Below, in pieces: positions 40,195-50,500 of a stretch of 64,000 nucleotides of DNA. The stretch is from contig JBJXFU010000007.1 of the NCBI GenBank assembly GCA_046155885.1, forward strand, positions 50,109 through 114,108, given 5' to 3'. This DNA is from JAOADN01 sp046155885 (GTDB taxonomy: Bacteria; Pseudomonadota; Alphaproteobacteria; Rhodobacterales; Rhodobacteraceae). The notes beneath the pieces were generated by a model. It did no database searches, was not told the origin of the DNA, and was given only the letters and a program-made list of their open reading frames with translations. The position numbers were made by a program, and so were the translations under genes. How positions within the stretch are numbered: the stretch's first letter is position 1; every line of letters begins with the position of its first letter.

Positions 40195-41301
40195 TCAGAG
40201 CTTCCCGGCCTGCTGCTGCTGCATCATGAAGTAGTCGTAGTTGAACTCGGCGATCTGCGCCCAGAGATAGGCGTCCTTCTTGAAGGCGTCCTGGCTGTCC
40301 TTGATCTTCTTGAACATCGGATTTGCCGCGCCGACCTCGGCATAGGTCGCCATCGCCGCGTCGAAGGCCGCCGACAGCACGTCCTGCGGGAAGGGCCGGA
40401 GCTGCGCGCCGTTGGCCACCAGGCTCTTCAGGGCCGCAGGGTTCTTCCAGTCGTAGTTCGCCATCATGTTCGAGTTCGCCGCCTCGCAGGCGGTGGCGAG
40501 TACCTGCTGGTAGCTCTTCGGCAGCTCGTTCCACTTCGAAAGGCTGACGCAGGTGGCCAGCGCCGGGCCGCCTTCCCACCAGCCGGGATAGTAGTAGTAG
40601 GGCGCGACCTTGTAGAAGCCGAGCTTTTCGTCGTCATAGGGCCCGACCCATTCGGCCGCGTCGATGGTGCCCTTTTCCAGCGCCGGATAGATGTCGCCGC
40701 CGGGGATCTGCTGGGGCACCACGCCGATCTTCTCGATCACCTTGCCGGCGAAGCCGCCGATGCGCATCTTCAGGCCCTGAAGGTCCGCGACCGAGGCGAT
40801 TTCCTTGCGGTACCAGCCGCCCATCTGCACGCCGGTATTGCCGCAGGGCAAGTAGTGCATGCCTTGGGCGTTGAAGAACTCGTTGAGCTGCGCGATGCCG
40901 TCGCCGCGGTAGAGCCAGGCGTTGAGCTGGCGGTAGTTGAGGCCGAAAGGCGTGGTGCAGCCGAGCGCGTAGGTCGCGTCCTGGCCCCAGTTGTAATAGG
41001 TGGCGGTGTGGCAGGCCTCGACCGTGCCGGCCTTGACCGCGTCGATCGAGGGCGGGCCGCCGGGGACGAGCTCGCCGGCCGGAAAGACCTGCAACTGGAA
41101 GTTGCCGTCGGTCATCGCCGAGACATAGCCCGCCATGGTCTCGGCCGCGCCGTAGATGGTGTCGAGCGACTTCGGGAAGGACGAGGTGACGCGCCAGTTC
41201 ACCTTCGGCGCGGATTGCGCGATGGCGGGTGCAGCGAGCGCGGCCGCGCCGGTTGCGACGCCGCCGATGGCGGCCTTGGTCAGGAACGAACGGCGATGCA
41301 A
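40195..41301 (-). CDS. takP: TRAP substrate-binding protein, TakP (alpha-keto acid) type
   Basis: This 368-residue DctP-family binding protein closely follows the TakP pattern: MHRRSFLTKAAIGG leader with twin arginine, WRVTSSFPKSLDTIYG, FPAGELVPGG, GNTGVQMGGWYRKEI and ATEWVGPYDDEKLGFYKVAPYY-like region (here AAEWVGP). The family binds pyruvate and other 2-oxo acids with sodium. The start is TTG at 41301, with GGGAGG eight bases upstream. It converges on dctQM and is divergent from the ilv operon. Confidence 0.9.
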   Translation of the reverse strand: MHRRSFLTKAAIGGVATGAAALAAPAIAQSAPKVNWRVTSSFPKSLDTIYGAAETMAGYVSAMTDGNFQLQVFPAGELVPGGPPSIDAVKAGTVEACHTATYYNWGQDATYALGCTTPFGLNYRQLNAWLYRGDGIAQLNEFFNAQGMHYLPCGNTGVQMGGWYRKEIASVADLQGLKMRIGGFAGKVIEKIGVVPQQIPGGDIYPALEKGTIDAAEWVGPYDDEKLGFYKVAPYYYYPGWWEGGPALATCVSLSKWNELPKSYQQVLATACEAANSNMMANYDWKNPAALKSLVANGAQLRPFPQDVLSAAFDAAMATYAEVGAANPMFKKIKDSQDAFKKDAYLWAQIAEFNYDYFMMQQQQAGKL

Positions 41302-41599
41302 TGGATGTCCTCCCTTGTGCCCGGATCCGGACTGGTGCCGGCCCGGTTCTGTGCCCGGTTCTGCGTAGGCGCGGCAGGCCGGGCCTGCCGCCTGACCGAT
41401 AAGATTGGTCTCGGCGCTTGTCTGTCAACCTCGGACCAGGGCGGAATTGCCGGCAAGCGGCTCCCGATGCCCGGCCGGGACGGGGCGGAACCCGGCTCCG
41501 GGGCAGCGCGTTTCGCAAGTGTTTCGTACGGCGGGGCCGCCGCGCAACAAAAATGTCGGAACAGCGCCCGCCGCGACACTTTCTGCGCGGATTTCGCGG
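41302..41599. other. Intergenic region between takP-like gene and ilv promoter
   Basis: About 300 bases upstream of the takP-like gene. No gene or clear takP promoter could be assigned; open frames crossing it lack starts and codon character. Confidence 0.4.
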
Positions 41600-41628
41600 T
41601 TGACGCCCTTTGCCGCCGCCCCTAGTGT
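41600..41628 (+). promoter_or_regulatory. Promoter of the ilv attenuator/operon
   Basis: TTGACG (41600-41605), a 17-bp spacer and TAGTGT (41623-41628) precede the leader peptide by 25 bases. This is one of the best sigma-70-like promoters in the window. Confidence 0.7.
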
Positions 41629-41653
41629 CCGCCCACTGTACCGGAAGGGGGCG

Positions 41654-41707
41654 ATGGCGATGCCGTCGGTGCTTGTAATCGTAGGAAAGCGGTGCATGGA
41701 CCGGTGA
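41654..41707 (+). CDS. ilvL: ilv operon leader peptide
   Basis: This 17-residue leader peptide reads MAMPSVLVIVGKRCMDR. Its run of Val-Leu-Val-Ile-Val codons (GTG CTT GTA ATC GTA) covers exactly the three end products of the operon and includes codons rare in this GC-rich genome. GGAAGGGGG gives a strong ribosome site. It precedes a terminator and the acetolactate synthase genes, the classical attenuation layout. Confidence 0.88.
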   Translation: MAMPSVLVIVGKRCMDR

Positions 41708-41734
41708 CGGCAGCCAGACCGGAACCTCCATGCG

Positions 41735-41763
41735 CCCCCGATCGCGGTCGGGGGTTTTTTTTT
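41735..41763 (+). terminator. ilv attenuator (rho-independent terminator)
   Basis: CCCCCGA pairs with TCGGGGG around a 6-base loop and is followed by nine T. It lies 28 bases after the leader-peptide stop and 60 bases before ilvI, so transcription would stop unless ribosomes stall on the Val/Leu/Ile codons. Confidence 0.88.
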
Positions 41764-41822
41764 GCCGGGCGGCCGATTCGGGTTCGCCACCGGCGTTCAG
41801 TGAGACAAGCGGAGCGGAAGCG

Positions 41823-43577
<1,755 letters not shown>

Positions 43578-43603
43578 GCGCGCGCCGATGAACGGGCGGC
43601 GCC

Positions 43604-44989
43604 TTGCCTGAGCCGCGAAACTCCGCCCTGCCGGTGCCTTTCTGGCTGGCCTGTCTGGTGCTCGCCGCGGTGGCGTCGTTCGCGCTCGGCATCTGGTCGG
43701 AGTTAGCGCAGAACGCGGTGTACCGCTTCGCGGCGAATTTCCTCGCGACCACGTCCGGGGTCGCCTCGCAGGTCCGGAACAACACGACGCGGCCTGCCGT
43801 CTATCTGCAGCCGGTGCGCAAGCCCGGCGAGGGCGTGACGGTGAACGCGGTCGGCAACGACGGCGAGCTTGTGCTGATGGCGAGCTTCTGGGACGGCCAG
43901 ACCGGGCTGCGGCTGATGCGGCGCGACGGGACGGTCGTGGCGAAATGGCCGGTGCTGCATTCGCAGGATTTCCCCGACAAGTCCGCCTTCGGCGAGACCG
44001 CGCCGCAGACCGACCGCAACGTCGATCTGCATGGCGCGGTGATCAACCCGGACGGCTCGGTCGTCTTCAACTACGAATACGCGGGCACGGTGAAGCTTTC
44101 GCGCTGCGGCAAGGTCGAGTGGTCGCTGGCCGAGCCGACCCACCATTCGGTCGAGACAACCGAAAAGGGCGGCTACTGGATTCCCGGCCGCCGCTTCATC
44201 GCCAACGGCTCGGCCAATCCTGACGAGCAGTTCGTGCCCTTCACACTGGCCGAGCACGAGGGGCCCGTGCTCGACGACCTGATCCTCCGGGTCTCGGATG
44301 ACGGTACGGTGCTTGAACGCAAGTCGGTCATGCGCATCTTCTACGACAGCGGCCTCAAGGCGCTGATGACGGGCACCGGCGATTCCTTCCGCCCGGACCG
44401 GCCGAGCCGGCCGGAGCTGGTGCACCTGAACAAGATCGCCGAACTGCCGGCGTCAATGGCGGCGGCCTTCCCGATGTTCAAGGCGGGCGATCTCTTGATC
44501 TCGCTGCGCCAGCACAACATGATCGCGGTGATCGACCCGGTGACCTGGCGCGTGAAGTGGTACAAGACCGGTCCCTATCTGCGCCAGCACGACCCCCACT
44601 GGCGGCCGGACGGCAGCATCGCGCTGTTCAACAACAACATCTTCCGCACCAGCCTTGGCCCCGAGGACACCTTCATCCCCGGCACGCCGGAGGTGAGCGA
44701 GGTGATGGGGCTGGACCCCGCGACCGGCAGGACCTGGACGACCTGGGGCAACCGCCCCGGGCAGGAGATGGTGTCGGTGATCCGGGGCGCGATCGACCCC
44801 TCGCCGCATGGCGGCTACCTTGTTACCGAGTTCGAGGGCGGGCGCGCCTTCGAGTTCGACGCCTCGGGCCGGATCGTCTGGGAATACATCAACCGCTATG
44901 ACGAGGCCTCGGTCGCCGAGATCACCACGGCGCGGCTTTATTCGGAGAGCTGGTTCACCGTGAAGGACTGGACGTGTCCGGCGCCGTAG
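43604..44989 (+). CDS. Membrane-anchored arylsulfotransferase-like beta-propeller protein
   Basis: This 461-residue protein has one N-terminal membrane anchor (about residues 9-30) and a periplasmic region resembling the arylsulfotransferase (ASST) family. Repeated short beta stretches such as VNAVGNDGELVLMASF, HGAVINPDGSVVFNYEY and HDPHWRPDGSIALFNN suggest a propeller. The start used is TTG 43604. It sits between ilvI (26 bases) and ilvH (55 bases), yet has no evident role in amino-acid synthesis. Whether it is a sulfotransferase is unproven. Confidence 0.75.
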   Translation: MPEPRNSALPVPFWLACLVLAAVASFALGIWSELAQNAVYRFAANFLATTSGVASQVRNNTTRPAVYLQPVRKPGEGVTVNAVGNDGELVLMASFWDGQTGLRLMRRDGTVVAKWPVLHSQDFPDKSAFGETAPQTDRNVDLHGAVINPDGSVVFNYEYAGTVKLSRCGKVEWSLAEPTHHSVETTEKGGYWIPGRRFIANGSANPDEQFVPFTLAEHEGPVLDDLILRVSDDGTVLERKSVMRIFYDSGLKALMTGTGDSFRPDRPSRPELVHLNKIAELPASMAAAFPMFKAGDLLISLRQHNMIAVIDPVTWRVKWYKTGPYLRQHDPHWRPDGSIALFNNNIFRTSLGPEDTFIPGTPEVSEVMGLDPATGRTWTTWGNRPGQEMVSVIRGAIDPSPHGGYLVTEFEGGRAFEFDASGRIVWEYINRYDEASVAEITTARLYSESWFTVKDWTCPAP

Positions 44990-45044
44990 ACCATACAGCG
45001 CGCCAGACCAGACACCCTTCCGAACTGAGAGGGAACCGCGCCCC

Positions 45045-45605
45045 ATGTCCCCCCTGAACATCAAGAAGGGCTCGTCGAGCCACTCGGCCTATGACCTCCG
45101 CGACCCCAATGCCGGGGGCATCGAGTCCCATACGCTGGCGGTGCTGGTGGACAACGAGGCCGGGGTGCTGGCGCGGGTGATCGGGCTGTTCTCGGGGCGG
45201 GGCTACAACATCGACAGCCTGACGGTGGCCGAGGTGGACCATGAAGGGCACAAGAGCCGCATCACCGTGGTGACCCGCGGCACGCCGGCGGTGATCGAGC
45301 AGATCAAGGCGCAGCTTGGCCGGCTGGTGCCGGTGCACGAGGTGCACGACCTGACGGTCGAGGGGCCGGCGGTCGAGCGCGAGCTGGCGCTGTTCAAGGT
45401 GGCCGGGACCGGCGACAAGCGCATCGAGGCGCTGCGGCTGGCCGAGATCTTCCGCGCCAACGTGGTCGATTCGACGCTGCAGAGCTTCGTCTTCGAGATC
45501 ACCGGGACCTCCGAGAAGATCGACGCCTTTGCCGAACTGATGCGCCCCCTGGGCCTGTCGGACGTGGCGCGCACCGGGGTCGCGGCGCTGGCGCGCGGGC
45601 TCTGA
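45045..45605 (+). CDS. ilvH: Acetolactate synthase small (regulatory) subunit
   Basis: This 186-residue regulatory subunit activates the catalytic subunit and confers valine feedback inhibition. The ACT domain is clear: HTLAVLVDNEAGVLARVIGLFSGRGYNIDSL, followed by SRITVVTRGTPAVIEQI. A C-terminal ALS small-subunit domain ends ARTGVAALARGL. The ribosome site is GAGAGGGAA. It is separated from ilvI by the ASST-like gene. Confidence 0.95.
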   Translation: MSPLNIKKGSSSHSAYDLRDPNAGGIESHTLAVLVDNEAGVLARVIGLFSGRGYNIDSLTVAEVDHEGHKSRITVVTRGTPAVIEQIKAQLGRLVPVHEVHDLTVEGPAVERELALFKVAGTGDKRIEALRLAEIFRANVVDSTLQSFVFEITGTSEKIDAFAELMRPLGLSDVARTGVAALARGL

Positions 45606-45660
45606 ACGGGTCCGGCCCCGGCGACGGGGGAAGGGCCGCCGCCGGAGCCGCCCGAAGGCG

Positions 45661-45903
45661 TCAGCCGGCCACGAGCATCCCCGTGTCGACCGCCGCCTTC
45701 ATCTCGGCCTCGTCCACCGCGCCGTCGGCGTTGGAGTCGATGGCCTTGAACCCGGCGTCGTCGAGCTTCGTGTAGACGGCCTGCAGCTCGGTCAGGGAAA
45801 GCCCGCCGCTCTTGTCGGCGTCGAGGTCGGCAAGCGTTCCGGCCGCCAGGGCGGCGCCGGCCGAGGCGAGGCCCAGCGCGGTTGCGAGGGTGAAACGGAT
45901 CAT
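45661..45903 (-). CDS. Small secreted EF-hand protein 1
   Basis: This 80-residue secreted protein has a signal peptide ending near ALA (residue 20) and two EF-hand loops, DLDADKSGGLSLTE and DSNADGAVDEAE, so it should bind calcium in the periplasm. ATG 45903 is preceded by AAGGAGACTTC-like spacing. A second protein of identical length and layout lies 350 bases upstream on the same strand. Confidence 0.85.
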   Translation of the reverse strand: MIRFTLATALGLASAGAALAAGTLADLDADKSGGLSLTELQAVYTKLDDAGFKAIDSNADGAVDEAEMKAAVDTGMLVAG

Positions 45904-46256
45904 CGGAAGTCTCCTTCTTTCCTGCGCCGGGCCGGAGGTGCCGACCCGGGGCGCGCGTCCTTGTCGGACCTGCGGCAACGGGGCGTAAAGCGTTGATCCG
46001 GCAGGGGCGGGATCCGCGCGGGATGCGGCCGGTCGGGGCGGTTTGCGCCTGCGGGGTTCCGCCGGCGGGTGGCAGGGCGGGCGCGGTCGGCGGAGTTCCC
46101 CGTCGCGGGCGGCGGGCGACAGGCGGAGACGCGCCCGGCGGGCGGGTTGGCGGGGAAATGGCGGGGCGAGCGGCGAATCGGCCGGACCGGGCGGGAGCGA
46201 AAAGACCCCGGCCGGGGGGCCGGGGTCGTTGTTCTCGGAACCGATCCGGGAAGCGC
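45904..46256. other. 353-bp GC-rich spacer between the two EF-hand genes
   Basis: Very G-rich on the plus strand, with many short G runs, and no gene with supporting features. It ends in the hairpin terminator of the second EF-hand gene at 46204-46227. Confidence 0.5.
46204..46227 (-). terminator. Terminator of EF-hand gene 2
   Basis: GACCCCGGCC and GGCCGGGGTC form a perfect 10-bp stem with a 4-base loop. On the minus strand it is followed by TTTTCGC, 30 bases past the stop codon. Confidence 0.75.
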
Positions 46257-46499
46257 TCAGGGCGCGATGAGGCCGCTTTCGCGCCCGGCCTGCAGCTCGT
46301 CGGCGTCGATCTGGGCGTTGCCGTCGACATCGAGCGCGGCGAAGTCGCCGTCGGCCAGGTCCGGGTAGGTGGCGCGCATTTCCTCGATGGACCAGGTGCC
46401 GTTGCCGTCGGTATCGGTGACGACCGTCTGCGCGAAGGCCATGCCGGCCGACAGGAGGGCGGCGGCGAGGGCGAGGGCGGCGGTGCGTGAGGTGTTCAT
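46257..46499 (-). CDS. Small secreted EF-hand protein 2
   Basis: This 80-residue secreted protein has a signal peptide ending at AFA (residue 23) and two EF-hand loops, DTDGNGTWSIEE and DVDGNAQIDADE. In the second loop the usual Gly at position 6 is Ala. It is a likely paralogue of the neighbouring EF-hand gene: same length, order and strand. The ribosome site is AAGGAGAGAC before ATG 46499. Confidence 0.85.
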   Translation of the reverse strand: MNTSRTAALALAAALLSAGMAFAQTVVTDTDGNGTWSIEEMRATYPDLADGDFAALDVDGNAQIDADELQAGRESGLIAP

Positions 46500-46706
46500 C
46501 TGTCTCTCCTTGGTGGCGACCCGCCCGCTGCGGGACCCGGCCGTTCCCCCGGCATTGGGGGGAGGCGGCGCGGGGCGCAAGGGCATCGCTCGGGGGGATA
46601 GATGGGCGGCGGGGGGCGGTTAGGCAATAACAGGGGGGGAACGGGTGGGAAAATCCGGATGGGCCGGCGCCGGGCGCCGCTGCAGGCGGGGACCCTGCGA
46701 TCCTGC

Positions 46707-46835
46707 GCCAAGCCCTTGCGAACGCTGCGGTAACGGTTCCTGACGGCAGCGTTCGCAGGGGGCCAGCAACCGCCCAGCACTATGCCAGCAATATGCCATA
46801 CGATTGGATGGCTTTGGGTGGATTAACCTTTAGGG
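46707..46835. repeat. Dispersed repeat family 1, copy B
   Basis: This copy starts CCAAGCCCTTGCG and shares CGTTCGCAGGGGGCCAGCAAC and CCCAGCACTATGCCAGCAA with copy A. The terminal palindrome is degenerate (CCATACGATTGGATGG). It is followed about 35 bases later by a family 2 copy, as for copy A. Confidence 0.8.
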
Positions 46836-46869
46836 AATTTTGCGTTCTTGGAGCTCCGCATTTCCCACC

Positions 46870-47046
46870 GCCCCTTGCCCGGAACAGCCGCGAAGCGGCC
46901 CGGGCAGCGCCCGACCGCCCCCAGGGCGGGCGCTACCGCAACGGCAGTCTGCGGGAACACCGTTAGGGTTGGAGGCACCATAAAGCGCGGACCGACACCC
47001 TTGGTGCGCCCACCCGCGGTCGGGCGCCGCCCTCTGTCGCGCGGGG
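46870..47046. repeat. Dispersed repeat family 2, copy B
   Basis: It begins CCCCTTGCCCGGAACAGCCG, then CGAAGCGGCCCGGGCAGCG, and includes GGTTGGAGGCACCATAAAG and CCCTTGGTGCGCCC. The match to copy C (52756) is very close over its length. Confidence 0.82.
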
Positions 47047-47072
47047 GGGAGGGAAGGGCGATTCAGGAAGAA

Positions 47073-47105
47073 CGCAAACCGCTGTAACGGATAAGGCGGT
47101 TTGCG
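47073..47105. other. Hairpin between opposing repeat copies
   Basis: CGCAAACCGC and GCGGTTTGCG form a perfect 10-bp stem with a 13-base loop. It lies midway between family 2 copy B and its inverted partial copy. Confidence 0.6.
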
Positions 47106-47127
47106 ATCTCCCCAGTCCATACACAAA

Positions 47128-47180
47128 GGGGCGGACGGGCGCCGCCCGGGTAGCTCTCGCGGCTGTTCCGGGAAAGGGGG
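47128..47180. repeat. Dispersed repeat family 2, partial inverted copy D
   Basis: Read on the minus strand, this segment runs CTTTCCCGGAACAGCCGCG then AGAGCTACCCGGGCGGCGCC, matching the first 50 bases of family 2 (closest to copy A). With copy B it forms a large inverted repeat around the 47073-47105 hairpin. Confidence 0.75.
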
Positions 47181-47213
47181 CGTCGGGCGGGGGGCGCGAG
47201 AGCGGGCAAAGAA

Positions 47214-47239
47214 AAAGGGGGCCGTCGCCGACCCCCTTT
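47214..47239 (-). terminator. Rho-independent terminator after nrdJ and its small partner
   Basis: AAAGGGGG pairs with CCCCCTTT across a 10-base loop. On the minus strand the stem is followed by a TTTTTCTTTG tract. It lies about 100 bases past the small gene's stop. Confidence 0.85.
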
Positions 47240-47335
47240 GCAGTTTCGCTGATCAGGCTCTGTTCTGTTGACCGCCCGGTTTCTGCCTGCGGCCCGATCC
47301 GCGTCAGGGGCGAGCGCACCCGCCCCGGATTCCAT

Positions 47336-47557
47336 TCATCCAACCAGTGCCCTGAAGACGGAGCCAATGGCCGTTGTCATCAAGAGGTCACCCATCCTTC
47401 GTTTCCAACTCGCCGACTTCGGCGAAACGACAACGTCGTTGTTGTCCATCGCGCCGATCACGCCAGTTTCCGTGTTTTCCACGATCTCTGGGACGTTGAT
47501 GAACCGATTGTTGCTCATCGAACCGATGTAGCCCGCATTCCGAATGGCAACCGTCAT
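47336..47557 (-). CDS. 73-residue protein downstream of nrdJ
   Basis: This small protein contains an internal near-repeat: GYIGSMSNNRFINVPE followed by GVIGAMDNNDVVVSP, then a basic SWKRRMGDLL segment and a short hydrophobic tail. ATG 47557 has a strong AGGAG site and lies ten bases after the nrdJ stop, so it is almost surely co-transcribed. I do not recognise a family. A role linked to the reductase is suggested only by position. Confidence 0.75.
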   Translation of the reverse strand: MTVAIRNAGYIGSMSNNRFINVPEIVENTETGVIGAMDNNDVVVSPKSASWKRRMGDLLMTTAIGSVFRALVG

Positions 47558-47567
47558 GGCAGTCTCC

Positions 47568-50500
47568 TCAACTACACCCGCTCGTCCCACCGCACGTATT
47601 GCACTTCATGCAAGTACCGTTCCGCACAAGCGTGAAGTTCCCGCATTCGCCGCAGGCCTCGCCTTCGTAGCCTTGCATCTTCGCCTTCACCCTGAGGTCG
47701 ATGGCCACCGACCCGCTGGTCAGCGCGGTGGCCCCCGCGACCACCGCCCCCATCGTCTCGGGCACCAGCCGGGTCAGCGCCGCAACCGGGTCGCCGAAGC
47801 CGGTGGCGCCGATGCCGCCCTGGAAGACGGTCAGTTCCTGCGGCAGGCGCTTCCTCAGGTACCCGGTCGAGCTGATCTGCTTCAGCACCTCGATCGAGCG
47901 GCTGGCGGCGCGGTCCGAGGGTTCGGCGATATTGGCGTCCTCGCCTTCGCCGAGGTCGTCGAAGCTCGCGCCTTGCGGCTTTACATGCGCGAGGTCGGTG
48001 CGGTCGAGGTAGCTGACCGCCAGTTCGCGGAAGATGTAGTCGAGGATCGAGGTCGCGGACTTGATCGAGTCGTTGCCCTGCACCATCCCTGCGGGTTCGA
48101 ACTTGGTGAAGGTGAAGGCCTCGACGAATTCCTCGAGCGGCACGCCGTATTGCAGGCCGACGCTGACGGCGATGGCGAAGTTGTTCATCATCGCCCGGAA
48201 GCCAGCGCCTTCCTTGTGCATGTCGATGAAGATCTCGCCGAGCTGCCCGTCGCGGTATTCGCCGGTGCGCAGATAGACCTTGTGGCCGCCGACGATGGCC
48301 TTCTGGGTATAGCCCTTGCGGCGCTCGGGCAGCTTTTCGCGGTGGCTGCGGACGATTTCCTTGACGATGATCTTCTCGACGATCTTCTCGGCCAGCACGG
48401 CGGCCTTTTCCTGCTGGCTGCCGCTGGCGAGGATCTCCTCGGCCTCTTCGTCATCCTCGACCAGCGCCGATGCCAGCGGCTGGCTGAGCTTGGACCCGTC
48501 GCGGTAGAGCGCGTTGGCCTTGATGCCGAGCGAGTGGGAAAGCTCGTAGGCCGCGAGCGTTTCCCCGATCGTCGCGGCGTTCGGCATGTTGATGGTCTTG
48601 GAGATCGCGCCCGAGATGAAGGACTGGGCGGCGGCCATCATGTGGATGTGGCTGTCCACGCCGAGGAAGCGGCGGCCGGTCTTGCCGCAGAGATTGGCGC
48701 AGTCGAAGACGCTGTAGTGTTCGGGGTTCAGGTGCGGCGCGCCTTCCAGCGTCATCGTTCCGCAGACATGGTCGTTGGCCGCGTCGACCTGGGCCTTGGT
48801 GAAGCCGAAGTGGCGGAGCATGTCGAAGCTCGGGTCGGCGAGCTTTTCTTCGGGGATGCCAAGGGTTTCGCGGCAAAAGCTTTCGCCGAGCGTCCACTGG
48901 TTGAAGACGAAGCGGATGTCGAATGCCGAGGGCAAAGCGGCCTCGACCTTGTCGATCTCGGCCCGGCCGAAGCCGTGGCCGAGAAGGGCGGTGTGGTTGA
49001 TCCCGGGCGCGTTGCCGAGCGAGCCGTGGCCGACCGCGTGCGAGACGATCTCGCCGATCTGGGCAGCACCGTAGCCGAGCGTTTCGAGGGCTGCGGGCAC
49101 CGAGCGGTTGATGATCTTGAAGTAGCCGCCGCCCGCGAGCTTCTTGAACTTCACCAGCGCGAAGTCGGGTTCGATCCCGGTGGTGTCGCAGTCCATCACC
49201 AGGCCGATGGTGCCGGTGGGCGCCACGACCGTGGCCTGGGCATTGCGGTAGCCGTGCCGTTCGCCCAGGGCCAGGGCTTCGTCCCAGGCGGATTTCGCAA
49301 GCTCGCCAAGCCCTTCCACGGGGATGTTCGGGTAGTCGAGGGGCACCGGGGCGACGTTCACATCCTCGTAGCCCGCCTGCGCGCCATGCGCCGCGCGGCG
49401 GTGGTTGCGGATGACGCGCAGCATGTGGGGGGCGTTCCTGTCGTAGGCCGGGAAGGCCCCCAACTCGCCCGCCATCTCGGCCGAGGTGGCGTAGGAAACG
49501 CCCGTCATCACCGCAGTCAGCGCGCCGCAGAGCGCGCGGCCTTCGGCCGAGTCGTAGCCCAGGCCCATCGTCATCAGAAGGCCGCCGATATTGGCGTAGC
49601 CGAGCCCGAGGGTGCGGAAGTCGTAGGAGCGCTGGGCGATTTCCTTCGAGGGAAACTGCGCCATGAGCACGCTGATTTCCAGGGTCACGGTCCAGAGCCG
49701 GGTGGCGTGGACGTAGGCCTCGGCATCGAACTTGCCGCCGGTGTAGAAGGTCAGCAGGTTCATCGACGCCAGGTTGCAGGCGGTGTCGTCCAGGAACATG
49801 TATTCCGAACAGGGGTTCGAGCCCCGGATGGCGCCGTCTTCGGGGCAGGTGTGCCAGGCGTTGACGGTATCGTGGAACTGGATGCCGGGGTCGGCGCAGG
49901 CCCAGGCGGCGTGGCCGACCTGGTCCCAGAGGTCGCGGGCCTTGACGGTCTTGGCGATCCTGCCGTCGGTGCGGCGGATCAGTTCCCAATCCCCGTCGTC
50001 GCGCACCGCCCTGAGGAAGGCGTCGGTGACGCGGACCGAGTTGTTGGAGTTCTGGCCCGAGACCGAGGCGTAGGCTTCACTATCCCAATCGGTGTCGTAG
50101 GTCGGGAATTCGATGCTCCCGTAGCCTTGGCGCGCGTAGTCCAGCACGCGCTTGACGTAAGTGTCGGGGATCGAGACTTTTTTCGATGCCCGGATCGCGG
50201 CCTTCAAGCCTGGGTTCTTCGTCGGATCGACGGCGTCTTCGGTCGAGCCGTCCCAGGTGCGGATCGCGGTAAAGATGTCGTTCAGCCGCGCCTCGTGCAT
50301 CTTCGAGCCGGCGACGAGCGAGGCGACCTTCTGCTCCTCGATCACCTTCCAGTTGATAAAGGCCTCGATGTCGGGGTGATCCATGTCGCAGATCACCATC
50401 TTGGCGGCGCGGCGCGTGGTGCCGCCCGACTTGATGGCACCCGCCGCGCGGTCGCCGATCTTCAGGAAGCCCATCAGGCCCGAGGATTTGCCGCCGCCGG

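Larger units (their letters stand above)
46500..47335. other. 836-bp intergenic region rich in repeats
   Basis: No gene is supported. In order it holds repeat family 1 copy B, repeat family 2 copy B, a 10-bp-stem hairpin (47073-47105), an inverted partial copy of family 2 and the terminator that ends the nrdJ transcript. Confidence 0.75.

Noticed and set aside
46848..47087. Small protein genes in repeat family 2 (for example 79 and 85 residues)
   Set aside because: The same DNA occurs in three places with frame-disrupting differences and no ribosome sites, so these are repeat shadows.
46500..47335. Insertion sequence or phage remnant in the repeat-rich region
   Set aside because: Repeats are present, but there is no transposase or integrase fragment, and no terminal inverted repeats with target duplications could be recognised.
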